Below are positions 30,348 to 36,619 of a DNA stretch of 46,616 nt, one piece after another. The stretch lies in IMG/VR virus record IMGVR_UViG_3300020060_000013, positions 1-46,616 of that record; one strand, 5' to 3'. The stretch's first letter is position 1, and each line of letters starts with the position of its first letter. The notes below the pieces were generated by a model. The model was not told the origin of the DNA. It worked only from the letters and a program-made list of their open reading frames with translations, and searched no databases. Position numbers and translations under genes: made by a program. Source of the stretch: a virus.

Positions 30348-30371
30348 CTAGCTTCGCTTCCAAGTACGCAT
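30348..30371 (-). CDS. Candidate leader peptide, 7 aa (M-R-T-W-K-R-S)
   Basis: The ATG at 30371 lies six bases after a strong AAGGAGG and the frame ends at TAG 30348-30350. It is followed within 6 bp by tandem hairpins, then a coding gene. The size is too small for a stable protein, so a regulatory leader peptide is the natural reading, if it is translated. The 496-bp gap 30278-30773 otherwise holds promoter-like cassettes, GTAACG repeats and a terminator. Confidence 0.3.
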   Translation of the reverse strand: MRTWKRS

Positions 30372-30434
30372 CGCTGCCTCCTTGGTGTGCCGTACTGCCT
30401 GCCTGGCAACAGCGAGACCGGGAGCCCGACTCTG

Positions 30435-30535
30435 CGTTACCGAGTCGGCTGGTGTGCCCGACCTGCGTTACCGGCCGGATGGCCCGGTCTCGCTGCCTAT
30501 ACGAACCATATCGGACGCCTCCCGAGAAGCGTTAC
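30435..30535 (-). repeat. Three GTAACG-containing repeats in the 30.3-30.8 kb gap
   Basis: CGTTAC on the plus strand (GTAACG on the minus) occurs at 30435-30440, 30466-30471 and 30530-30535, each in the form CGGTAACGC. Intervals are 31 and 64 bp, close to three and six helical turns. The first two are followed by a near-identical GCAG(A/-)GTCGGGC. The third is the -35-like part of the cassette 30505-30535. Confidence 0.6.
30505..30535 (-). promoter_or_regulatory. Promoter-like cassette GTAACG-N19-TATGGT
   Basis: GTAACG (30530-30535), 19 bp, TATGGT (30505-30510) and TATAGGCAG downstream repeat the cassette at 29830-29860. It precedes the micro-ORF and the exported protein. A second -10-like TAGGGT at 30635-30640 with TACACCCGGCAGG after it may be another start. 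Confidence 0.5.
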
Positions 30536-30741
30536 CGGTGGCTGCGGTCGAGGTCCTGGGGTCGGTTCTCGTGCATAGCCCTGTTCGGCCCTCAGATCGA
30601 TTCTGAGCCGATAGGGGGCCTGCCGGGTGTAACCACCCTAGTCTGAGATTCTATCGATTTCACCAGGTCAGGGGCCGAGCGCATCGTTTTCAAGATCTTC
30701 GATAAGTGTGTGCAACTGCAAACACCAGCGGGCAGTCAAAA

Positions 30742-30759
30742 GCCCCGCCGTAGCGGGGC
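30742..30759 (-). terminator. Intrinsic terminator after the 31475-30774 gene
   Basis: On the minus strand GCCCCGC-TACG-GCGGGGC is a perfect 7-bp stem with a 4-base loop followed by TTTTGACTG. It lies 15 bp after the stop at 30774, the expected place. Confidence 0.85.
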
Positions 30760-30773
30760 CAGTGACCAGACGC

Positions 30774-31475
30774 TTAGTGACTGCGCGTGCGACGCACAAC
30801 GGGTGCGTGCACTGCGTGCGTTCCCTCGATCTTGTCGCACACGCACATGTGCAGCGCGGCAGCGGCCGTGCGGTGATTGTCCCCGGGCGCACCCACGCGG
30901 ACCAGGTTGGCCGTGACCTCGGCGAGCCGCGCGTTGCCGGCCGCCACTGTGGCCGCCAGGCTCTTGGCCAGCGTGTCGGGCAGCTCCTCAGCCGTGGTGC
31001 CAGCGGGCTCGTCTTCGTTGTGTGCGCCTGGGGCCTCGGGGGAGAGGGGGCGCCCAACACCTTGGCCCAGCGGACCGCCCGGAAGTGGCTCCTCTTCGGT
31101 GTCTTCCTCGGTGAACGTGGTGTCGAACACCGGCTGCCCGTCGGTGCCGAAGGTCAAGCCATCCCAGTCGCCAGCCTCGATCTCCTCGGTCAACTCCAGG
31201 CCCTCCAGGTACCGGCGAACCGTAGCGGTGCTGATGTGCAGCTCGCGGGCCACCGCGTTAACGCTGGCGCCGTCCATGTCGACCCGGTCGGAGATGAACT
31301 CGGCCACCTCGCGCTCGGTGCTGTCTGCCGGATACAAGCTGACGTGCCGCATGGTGCCGTTGCCCCGGACGCGGTAAGCAGTCAGCTCGCCCTGCTCGAG
31401 CATGACCCGGGGGCTGCGGTAGGGGCTGGTGGAGGCGTCCCACTTGGTAGCCGGTGAGAGAGCGAACTCGGTCAT
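30774..31475 (-). CDS. HTH DNA-binding protein with disordered region, 233 aa
   Basis: AAAGGCAGCATC precedes the ATG. Residues 55-95 (EVAEFISDRVDMDGASVNAV, ARELHISTATVRRYLEGLEL) contain an HTH of winged type. About 110-160 is Glu/Pro/Gly-rich and likely disordered, and the last third is helical (DTLAKSLAATVAAGNARLAE). A phage transcription regulator is likely. It has its own terminator at 30742-30759 and a possible promoter at 31524-31529. Confidence 0.7.
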   Translation of the reverse strand: MTEFALSPATKWDASTSPYRSPRVMLEQGELTAYRVRGNGTMRHVSLYPADSTEREVAEFISDRVDMDGASVNAVARELHISTATVRRYLEGLELTEEIEAGDWDGLTFGTDGQPVFDTTFTEEDTEEEPLPGGPLGQGVGRPLSPEAPGAHNEDEPAGTTAEELPDTLAKSLAATVAAGNARLAEVTANLVRVGAPGDNHRTAAAALHMCVCDKIEGTHAVHAPVVRRTRSH

Positions 31476-31523
31476 GATGCTGCCTTTCGTTGTGCCCAGC
31501 CTGCCTGCCGGGAACTACATTCA

Positions 31524-31529
31524 ACCATA
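31524..31529 (-). promoter_or_regulatory. Promoter-like -10 (TATGGT) with downstream TGTA...GGCAGGCAG
   Basis: TATGGT followed by TGAATGTAGTTCCCGGCAG matches the -10 and downstream part of the cassettes at 29.8, 30.5 and 32.7 kb. A GTAACG exists upstream (31560-31565) but 30 bp away instead of 18-19, so this copy departs from the layout. It is placed 48 bp upstream of the gene at 31475. Confidence 0.35.
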
Positions 31530-31615
31530 CGTGGAGTACATCGAGCTACCCCGTTCATCCGTTACAGCCATCTTTCCGAGTAGTTGCTTATGCAAATCGA
31601 CGGGTTAAGATCAAG

Positions 31616-31639
31616 ACCCCGCCTAGTAGGTGACGGGGC
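31616..31639 (-). terminator. Hairpin terminator downstream of the 23-aa gene
   Basis: On the minus strand GCCCCGTCACCTACTAGGCG then GGGT: CCCCG pairs with CGGGG, with CCT/AGG inside and an asymmetric bulge, followed by CTTGATCTT. It lies 53 bp after the 23-codon gene's stop and upstream of the promoter-like element at 31524-31529. A U-rich but interrupted tail makes it a moderate candidate. Confidence 0.55.
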
Positions 31640-31691
31640 CTGATCTACTGACTACAGCTCGCGATCCTTCATGCAGTTACCCCCTTCGGAT

Positions 31692-31763
31692 TTAACCACA
31701 CTTGCAGTTGCGGACGTCCAGCCCACAGACGATGCAACGCGCTCTGCCCAAGAACTTCTTCAT
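31692..31763 (-). CDS. Mini zinc-binding peptide, 23 aa
   Basis: ATG 31763 follows AAGGAGAAAATACC. The product, MKKFLGRARCIVCGLDVRN with C-K-C-G at the end, has C-I-V-C and C-K-C, four Cys in a 15-residue span that could bind one zinc. The TAA is at 31692-31694. The strong ribosome site and Cys layout argue for a real gene despite its size. Confidence 0.5.
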   Translation of the reverse strand: MKKFLGRARCIVCGLDVRNCKCG

Positions 31764-31813
31764 GGTATTTTCTCCTTGTTTCATTTGTTGATGATGACCG
31801 GAGGCCTAACTTC

Positions 31814-32143
31814 TTACTGGTCCCAACCCAACGACTCGGCGAACAGCTCGACCGTGAAGGTGAACCGCTTGCGCTTGCGCTCGCTCAGCTCGTCCCAGGG
31901 CTTGCCGATCCACCGACCGCCGGACTCGTGAATGCGCGCCATGCGGTACGCGTTCCACAGCAACTCGGGTACGTCCGGGTCCGAGGCGTTGCACTGGATC
32001 TTGGCCTCTCCGGCGCTCTCGTCCTCATCGTCGAGTCGCGTAGCGGGGCGCCCGAACTTCTCGTTCAGCTCGACGTGCGCCTGCGCGGCCTGCTCCGGGG
32101 TCATGCTCGGGTCGCCGAGCTGGCCGATCATACTGCCGCTCAT
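31814..32143 (-). CDS. Hypothetical protein, 109 aa
   Basis: The ATG at 32143 shares its A with the TAA of the upstream gene (TAATG). The N-terminal 45 residues are Asp/Glu-rich (MTPEQAAQAHVELNEKFGRP, LDDEDESAGEAK), the C-terminus has a conserved-looking block (ELLWNAYRMARIHESGGRWI, GKPWDELSERKRKRFTFTV). No family recognised. Confidence 0.6.
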   Translation of the reverse strand: MSGSMIGQLGDPSMTPEQAAQAHVELNEKFGRPATRLDDEDESAGEAKIQCNASDPDVPELLWNAYRMARIHESGGRWIGKPWDELSERKRKRFTFTVELFAESLGWDQ

Positions 32144-32385
32144 TACAGTCCTTCCGGTCGGTGCCGCAAGTACGCGGCAGTGTCGGTGGTGTCGCCGTGC
32201 CAGTTGTGGCCGCCGTAGTCGTCGCACTCCCGGCGGCAGATGTGCGTCTCGCCTTGCTGCGGAGCGCCGTACACTCGCGCCTTGATCTCCTCGGGGTGTT
32301 CCCGCTTGACGGGCTTACAGATCGCCCAGATGAGCGCGGCGATGGCCGCCACCGCGATCCAGAAGGCCAACTCGTATCCGTCCAT
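32143..32385 (-). CDS. Single-pass membrane protein with C/H-containing tail, 80 aa
   Basis: ATG 32385 is preceded by GGAAGG-ATGATC; the ATG two codons earlier sits directly on that site. One membrane helix is at 4-22 (YELAFWIAVAAIAALIWAI). The tail contains THICRRECDDYGGHNWHGD, which could bind a metal. It starts 3 bp after the stop of the exported protein. Function unknown. Confidence 0.6.
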   Translation of the reverse strand: MDGYELAFWIAVAAIAALIWAICKPVKREHPEEIKARVYGAPQQGETHICRRECDDYGGHNWHGDTTDTAAYLRHRPEGL

Positions 32386-32387
32386 GA

Positions 32388-32681
32388 TCATCCTTCCTTG
32401 CAAGCAGGCCAGAACGCGCCGACGCGGCACATCGGCCACTGGGTAGCCTCCATCAGACTGCGCACGCCGGACCCCGGCGACTGGCCGTCCGCACCACAGT
32501 CGATGCGCAGGTACTCGGTGCCGTTGCTGTTGACGTTCCGCTCCGCCACGCTGCACTGCTGCGTGCCCTGCTTGGGGTCGTCGACGTTCGGGATAGGCTC
32601 GCCGCCCGTACACCCCTCGGAGCTCGGAGCCATGAGCGCGAACGTCGCCGCCAGGGCGGCCAAGCTTGCTGCCTTGATCAT
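32388..32681 (-). CDS. Exported Cys-rich protein, 97 aa
   Basis: A signal peptide is evident (MIKAASLAALAATFALMAPS, cleavage near A-P-S or a Cys at 24). The mature part holds five Cys (EGCTGG, QQCSVA, RIDCGA, PMCRVG, PACKEG), able to form disulphides outside the cell. AAAGGCAACGGCA precedes the ATG. An envelope-modifying or superinfection role is possible but unsupported. Confidence 0.6.
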   Translation of the reverse strand: MIKAASLAALAATFALMAPSSEGCTGGEPIPNVDDPKQGTQQCSVAERNVNSNGTEYLRIDCGADGQSPGSGVRSLMEATQWPMCRVGAFWPACKEG

Positions 32682-32711
32682 TGCCGTTGCCTTTCTCTCT
32701 GCCGTACACTC

Positions 32712-32741
32712 TGTATATCGCAGGGCGCTGGTGATCGTTAC
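32712..32741 (-). promoter_or_regulatory. Promoter-like cassette GTAACG-N18-TATACA
   Basis: GTAACG (32736-32741), 18 bp, TATACA (32712-32717), then GAGTGTACGGCAG. This is the third copy of the cassette and lies 30 bp upstream of the exported protein's ATG; its -35 part overlaps the last codons of the upstream gene. Confidence 0.5.
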
Positions 32742-33523
32742 GCCTCGAGACGCTTCGTGCTGGAGTTGGAAACCTTGCGCTGGCCAAGGTCGGCCCGGTC
32801 GCCCGCAGCCCGACCAGCCACGCGCCCGCTGGCGTCGTTGTCGTCGTGGCGCGGCTTGTGCTTGCGCAGGCTGCCTACGTTGGCTTCGAAGTGTTTGACG
32901 ACCAACGCTTGGCGGTCAGCCAACACCAGGGCGGTACCTGGCTCGCTGGCTGTCTCTGCTGCCTCCTGACGCTCCTTGGCCTCCCGCAGGCGAGCGACCA
33001 CGCGCCCCACCCAGCCGTAGGCGTAGCTGACGCGCCAGGCGTTCGTTACCTTCCACCCTGAACGAAACGCCTCAAGCCGCTCGTCGGTCGCCATCATCGT
33101 CTGCATTTGCAGGAGGAGGCTGGTGTACGTCATCCGAACGAAATCGAGATCGCTGCGGTGCGCGTACACCCGAATGTAGGCGCGGCGGTTCAATTTGATC
33201 CCGTCGTTCTTGGTGGGCTGGTATTCGCTCATCATGACCGCGCTGCCCCGGTTCAGGCTGGCGAGCTCGTTGATGAGAATGCGCTTGGCCTTGATTAGCG
33301 GCGTGTTCGATTCGCGGCAGAATTCCGCTTCCTCAATACCCTCCCGATCTTCCGTTCGCAGCATCGCTTCCGAAACGGCGAACTTGAGCTGGAGAGCACT
33401 GGCCTTATCGAGGTACGTGTCACGCAACTCTTCGTTGTTGTTCTTCGCTGCGTCTTCCGCCAACGCGAGCAACGCCTGAATACGCCGGGCTGCCTGTTCG
33501 CGACTGGTCTCTTTGTTTTCCAC
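32738..33523 (-). CDS. DUF2786-like protein, 261 aa
   Basis: Residues 10-60 (AARRIQALLALAEDAAKNNN, DTYLDKASALQLKFAVSEAM) match the DUF2786-type pattern of a short helical domain before a larger unknown domain, often found in phage and actinobacterial proteins. The middle (AYIRVYAHRSDLDFVRMTYT, SLLLQMQTMMATDERLEAFR) is mixed; the C-terminus is a basic, probably disordered tail. The GTG start at 33523 has AGAGAGGCAGCGCA before it. Role unknown. Confidence 0.6.
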   Translation of the reverse strand: MENKETSREQAARRIQALLALAEDAAKNNNEELRDTYLDKASALQLKFAVSEAMLRTEDREGIEEAEFCRESNTPLIKAKRILINELASLNRGSAVMMSEYQPTKNDGIKLNRRAYIRVYAHRSDLDFVRMTYTSLLLQMQTMMATDERLEAFRSGWKVTNAWRVSYAYGWVGRVVARLREAKERQEAAETASEPGTALVLADRQALVVKHFEANVGSLRKHKPRHDDNDASGRVAGRAAGDRADLGQRKVSNSSTKRLEA

Positions 33524-33558
33524 TGCGCTGCCTCTCTGTGGTCTGCCGCGTACAGTCT

Positions 33559-33564
33559 CTCATA
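33559..33564 (-). promoter_or_regulatory. Promoter-like -10 (TATGAG) upstream of the DUF2786-like gene
   Basis: TATGAG is followed by AGACTGTACGCGGCAG, the downstream part of the repeated cassettes. No GTAACG is present upstream. The element lies 36 bp before the GTG start at 33523. Confidence 0.3.
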
Positions 33565-33613
33565 CTCGAGATGTGCGAGTGCTTCCAGTCTGAGATCTGC
33601 TGGTAGATGCAGG

Positions 33614-33659
33614 GACCCCGATGCCGGACGGGCAGCAGCTAACATCCGACACCGGGATC
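33614..33659 (-). terminator. 14-bp stem-loop in the gap after the lysis genes
   Basis: On the minus strand GATCCCGGTGTCGG (33646-33659) can pair with CCGGCATCGGGGTC (33614-33627) over 14 bp; three pairs are G-U, so the stem is better in leftward RNA than in the opposite strand. A second short hairpin, GCGCC-TGA-GGCGC, lies at 33669-33681. No U tract follows, so this may be a processing or stability element. The 239-bp gap 33524-33762 shows no supported gene. Confidence 0.45.
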
Positions 33660-33762
33660 AACCGGCACGCGCCTGAGGCGCTGACTGGTGAGGGCCACGG
33701 CAGTAGGCACAAGCTCACCAAGACCAGTATGCCTAATCAGGCCGTTGATTGCCAGCGGTCGA

Positions 33763-34104
33763 TCAGGCAGCGCTACGGTAGCTGTCCTCCGCTCTCGGCT
33801 GCCCGAAGCCAATGGCTGCGGTGGCACGGTTGAGGGCAGGGGAAATCGTGTACCGGTAGAAGCCGAAGTAGGTACCCACGGAAACGACCAGGCCCGCGAG
33901 CGCATTCACCACCGCCCCCTTGAGATCGAAACCGGAAGGGGTCGCGAACCAGTCCGTGAGAATGCCGTTGATGGCATTCAGGACGAGCAGGGTGGTTGCC
34001 TTCACGGCCGCGTTGGCGACCTGCTTGGTGATGATGCCCACCAGCAGTGGCATGACCGCACCCACAAGAAGCGCCCACTGCGTGATGTCCAAGTATTCGT
34101 TCAT
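33763..34104 (-). CDS. Holin, 113 aa
   Basis: The protein has hydrophobic segments at about 10-27 (WALLVGAVMPLLVGIITK), 32-47 and 62-80 (VVNALAGLVVSVGTYFGFYR), and a polar, positively charged tail, the layout of class I or II holins. It directly follows the amidase endolysin, with an 11-bp gap, and would open the inner membrane to let it reach the wall. TAGAAAGGCAAGCA precedes the ATG. Confidence 0.75.
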   Translation of the reverse strand: MNEYLDITQWALLVGAVMPLLVGIITKQVANAAVKATTLLVLNAINGILTDWFATPSGFDLKGAVVNALAGLVVSVGTYFGFYRYTISPALNRATAAIGFGQPRAEDSYRSAA

Positions 34105-34115
34105 TGCTTGCCTTT

Positions 34116-35018
34116 CTACTTCGGCTCGCCCAGTACGGGTCCGCTCGAGATATCGTACATCTCCGGCGGGATCTCTCCTCCGGGAACAACGTAGACCGCG
34201 TCAAGCCTAGCTTGCGGCCACTGCTTGATTTTGCCGAACTTAGCCTCCATCTCCCGAACGATCTCTTGTTGAACCAAAGTACTTCCTGGAAGATAGCGAC
34301 GAGCAGCTCCGCCTGGATACTCGGCACCGTACTCAAGAACAAATACGAAGTCCGACCAGGAGTACCTTCCGTTCGGAGTCTTTGTCTTGGCGTCTCCGCG
34401 AATCAATTCAATGTTTGCCATCTCTTCTTCCTTCTCCTCCTGATCGAGACCCGCCATACGCCGCGCCAGCGGAATGACGATGGTCAGTAGCTGCGTGATA
34501 CGTTCGTCGCCGGGGCACACTTTTCCGAAATGCTCCGTCCAACTCTCCCCGCCAGGAACTCTCCCGCCGTACTGGTATCCCGCAGCCTTGAAGTTACCGT
34601 CGATGCCCTGACGGTGGTAAGCGATACCCTCACTGGCGTCCTTACTGTTCGGGCACGGCAAGAGTGGAATACCATGCGTGCGATGTCCCCACACCAGAGT
34701 CTCGGCCAACGAAACTATCTGTTTCTGGGTGAAGCCCGGGACTTTCTTGCCATTCTCGTGATCCCATGTTGGGAAGTACGGGCCGGTGTCTTCCATTTCA
34801 ATAGCGATGACATCGTCATTGCCCTGGAGATTAGCCGCACTACGGAATCGGGTATCTCGGCTTTGGCCACGCTTACCGTCTCCTCGAATGGAGATGTGCG
34901 CAGGGTGTGCGGGATACCGACCGGCGATGGTATGTACGCAGATCTTGTTCAAGGACGCTTCAGTCATCAGAATTTTACCGTGCTCACCAAGCCACTCAGT
35001 GCCAGGCATTCTAGCCAT
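34116..35018 (-). CDS. Endolysin: N-acetylmuramoyl-L-alanine amidase (amidase-2/PGRP-like), 300 aa
   Basis: The N-terminal 190 residues follow the amidase_2 fold: KICVHTIAGRYPAHPAHIS with zinc-ligand candidate H29, DVIAIEMEDTG, FTQKQIVSLAETLVW, GIAYHRQGIDGN with a second His, and GKVCPGDERI with the third-ligand Cys. It cuts the link between MurNAc and the stem peptide. A Glu/Lys linker (about 195-200) leads to a C-terminal part (NIELIRGDAKTKTPNGRYSW) that may bind cell wall. TAGGAGTAGTA precedes the ATG. Confidence 0.85.
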   Translation of the reverse strand: MARMPGTEWLGEHGKILMTEASLNKICVHTIAGRYPAHPAHISIRGDGKRGQSRDTRFRSAANLQGNDDVIAIEMEDTGPYFPTWDHENGKKVPGFTQKQIVSLAETLVWGHRTHGIPLLPCPNSKDASEGIAYHRQGIDGNFKAAGYQYGGRVPGGESWTEHFGKVCPGDERITQLLTIVIPLARRMAGLDQEEKEEEMANIELIRGDAKTKTPNGRYSWSDFVFVLEYGAEYPGGAARRYLPGSTLVQQEIVREMEAKFGKIKQWPQARLDAVYVVPGGEIPPEMYDISSGPVLGEPK

Positions 35019-35026
35019 TACTACTC

Positions 35027-35365
35027 CTATCTATTCAGCTCTACGAGGATCAGGAGAACTAAAAGAGTTGTGATGATGAAGCCTACAATAACCAGAACGT
35101 GAATCCAACTACTGCTCGTGTTACTTCGAGAGACTTCCGAGGTAGCTCTACGTTCTTCGCTCATCGCACCCATAGCGGAGGATTCTGTCAGAAGAACAAT
35201 CATCCGGTTCAAGGCCTTCTCCATCTCGGTAAGTTTAGCCTCCGTGGCGTCAATCGAACCGTTGATCCTTCTGAAATGATCGTCGTGCCCCTCCAGTCGC
35301 TCCAGAACCTTCCCCTGCTCTACGCCTTTCTGATAAGAGCCCTCGTACTCCCTCGGATCATCCAT
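35027..35365 (-). CDS. Coiled-coil protein with C-terminal membrane helix, 112 aa (possible second holin or spanin-like)
   Basis: Residues 15-65 are coiled-coil (HDDHFRRINGSIDATEAKLT, EMEKALNRMIVLLTE) and 88-108 are a membrane helix (IHVLVIVGFIITTLLVLLIL). Such tail-anchored proteins are frequent beside actinophage endolysins and are often called holin-like; the function is not proved. GAGGAGAAGGGCTG precedes the ATG. Confidence 0.6.
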   Translation of the reverse strand: MDDPREYEGSYQKGVEQGKVLERLEGHDDHFRRINGSIDATEAKLTEMEKALNRMIVLLTESSAMGAMSEERRATSEVSRSNTSSSWIHVLVIVGFIITTLLVLLILVELNR

Positions 35366-35382
35366 CAGCCCTTCTCCTCGCC

Positions 35383-36228
35383 TCAGTTAGGGCCATTCGA
35401 AGGCGGGGTCTCGGCCTCCGTAGTTGTCGTCTCTGTAGGAGGCTCTGGCTCATTCAAAACGCACACGAACCAGGTCTCCTGAACTACCGGATCGCTTGTA
35501 GAAGTTACTTGACGCTTCTTCAGGTCAGTTCCTTCTGGACAAGTGGGTCCAGGCAGCCCGTCAGCTCCGTCAGCTCCGTCAGCTCCCGCTACGCCCTCGC
35601 AACTACCGCCGGATTGCTGCGCGCAGTAGGCTGCCACCTGCGTAGCCACCTGTTCGTCGCTAGCACCCGGACCCATATCTCCGGTATCCCCTTTGAACAA
35701 AGAGGGGTCCTCCATAATAACTGACCTCGCTGCCGATATCATTTCTTCCGTCGTGGGTGCCCGACCTGGCTGCGGGGGGTTCTGGGAGAGGTAATCCGCG
35801 ACGATACCCACCAACACCGAAACTTCTGGGACGCATTCATTCCGGTCGGCGCAGTACACCACGACTTGACCTCTTACGAATTCCATGAGCTTTTTCTGGT
35901 CTATCTCTTGAACTATTGTTGTTGGCGCTGCTGGTTCAGCTCCAGCCTCTTCTACCTGCTCTTGAACCTCTTGAGCTTTGTCGCATTGCCCGGAGTCTCT
36001 AAGTGCTGTGGCCACGACTATTCGAAGATCTGGAGCGACTGATTCATCTTCTCCAAGGCAGAGAGCCTCTACTCCAGCTGCTTGATCCACAGCAACTGCT
36101 CCCACGTCTTTGGCGTCTTTGTTTATGAAGAAAACCCCGACAGAGATGGCAGAGCCGAGAAGCATGAAGATCACAAAAAGAGCCCATATAACGCGCTGGC
36201 GGACTACACGCTTCCTCTCTTCTTTCAT
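35383..36228 (-). CDS. Membrane-anchored protein with collagen-like GXY stretch, 281 aa
   Basis: A basic N-terminus and one helix (about 13-34, VIWALFVIFMLLGSAISVGV) anchor the protein. Residues 35-185 contain a conserved-looking domain with several Cys. About 208-230 is GADGADGADGLPGP with flanking Gly residues, a short collagen-like stretch encoded by a 9-bp tandem repeat near 35565-35590. The end is Thr/Glu/Pro-rich. ATGA coupling to the upstream gene. It could be an envelope or host-interaction protein; a virion part cannot be excluded. Confidence 0.6.
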   Translation of the reverse strand: MKEERKRVVRQRVIWALFVIFMLLGSAISVGVFFINKDAKDVGAVAVDQAAGVEALCLGEDESVAPDLRIVVATALRDSGQCDKAQEVQEQVEEAGAEPAAPTTIVQEIDQKKLMEFVRGQVVVYCADRNECVPEVSVLVGIVADYLSQNPPQPGRAPTTEEMISAARSVIMEDPSLFKGDTGDMGPGASDEQVATQVAAYCAQQSGGSCEGVAGADGADGADGLPGPTCPEGTDLKKRQVTSTSDPVVQETWFVCVLNEPEPPTETTTTEAETPPSNGPN

Positions 36229-36548
36229 TTCTGGACCTTCCCAACTGTCTCAGCTATCTTCGCTAGCTCGATGAGTTTCTCTTCTGCCTCTTCTTTGACT
36301 ATCCCTGCAATATACTCGGCAGTCATTTCGTAAGGGGTCTTTGGCCAGGCCGGGTCTTGATTCCAACCTCGGATTGCCCCTAGCGCTTGCATCTGATAAT
36401 GCCAGGTCAAGGAAGCTATGTTCGTTTCTTTGAGCTGTCTGCTCTGTCTTCCTTCTCGGCTTTTCATTCTTATCAGATAGCCGAGCGCGGGAATCAGCAT
36501 AACGAGCAGAACAGAACCTGCCGACACCAGGGTTCCGAGACTACCCAT
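36225..36548 (-). CDS. Membrane protein, 107 aa
   Basis: An N-terminal helix (about 5-27, GTLVSAGSVLLVMLIPALGY) is followed by a basic stretch and an amphipathic C-terminal half (TAEYIAGIVKEEAEEKLIEL). The upstream 67-bp gap holds a possible 15-codon gene. It is coupled to the collagen-like gene by ATGA (36225-36228). Function unknown. Confidence 0.6.
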   Translation of the reverse strand: MGSLGTLVSAGSVLLVMLIPALGYLIRMKSREGRQSRQLKETNIASLTWHYQMQALGAIRGWNQDPAWPKTPYEMTAEYIAGIVKEEAEEKLIELAKIAETVGKVQK

Positions 36549-36571
36549 GTTGACCCGCTTTCCCTTCTATT

Positions 36572-36619
36572 TCATGATTGTCTTATTCTGCGAACTCCTA
36601 TCCAGAAGTCCTCCTTCAT
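36572..36619 (-). CDS. Possible micro-gene, 15 aa, coupled to sialidase-like gene
   Basis: The ATG at 36619 overlaps the stop of the sialidase-like gene as ATGA, and the frame (MKEDFWIGVRRIRQS) ends at TGA 36572-36574, which overlaps another ATG. Without conservation this could be chance; I list it because its coupling is the same as that of real neighbours. Confidence 0.25.
   Translation of the reverse strand: MKEDFWIGVRRIRQS

Noticed and set aside
33639-33905. 88-codon leftward frame overlapping the holin end
   Set aside because: Low-quality, Pro/Arg/Ser-rich shadow with no ribosome site that overlaps the holin gene.
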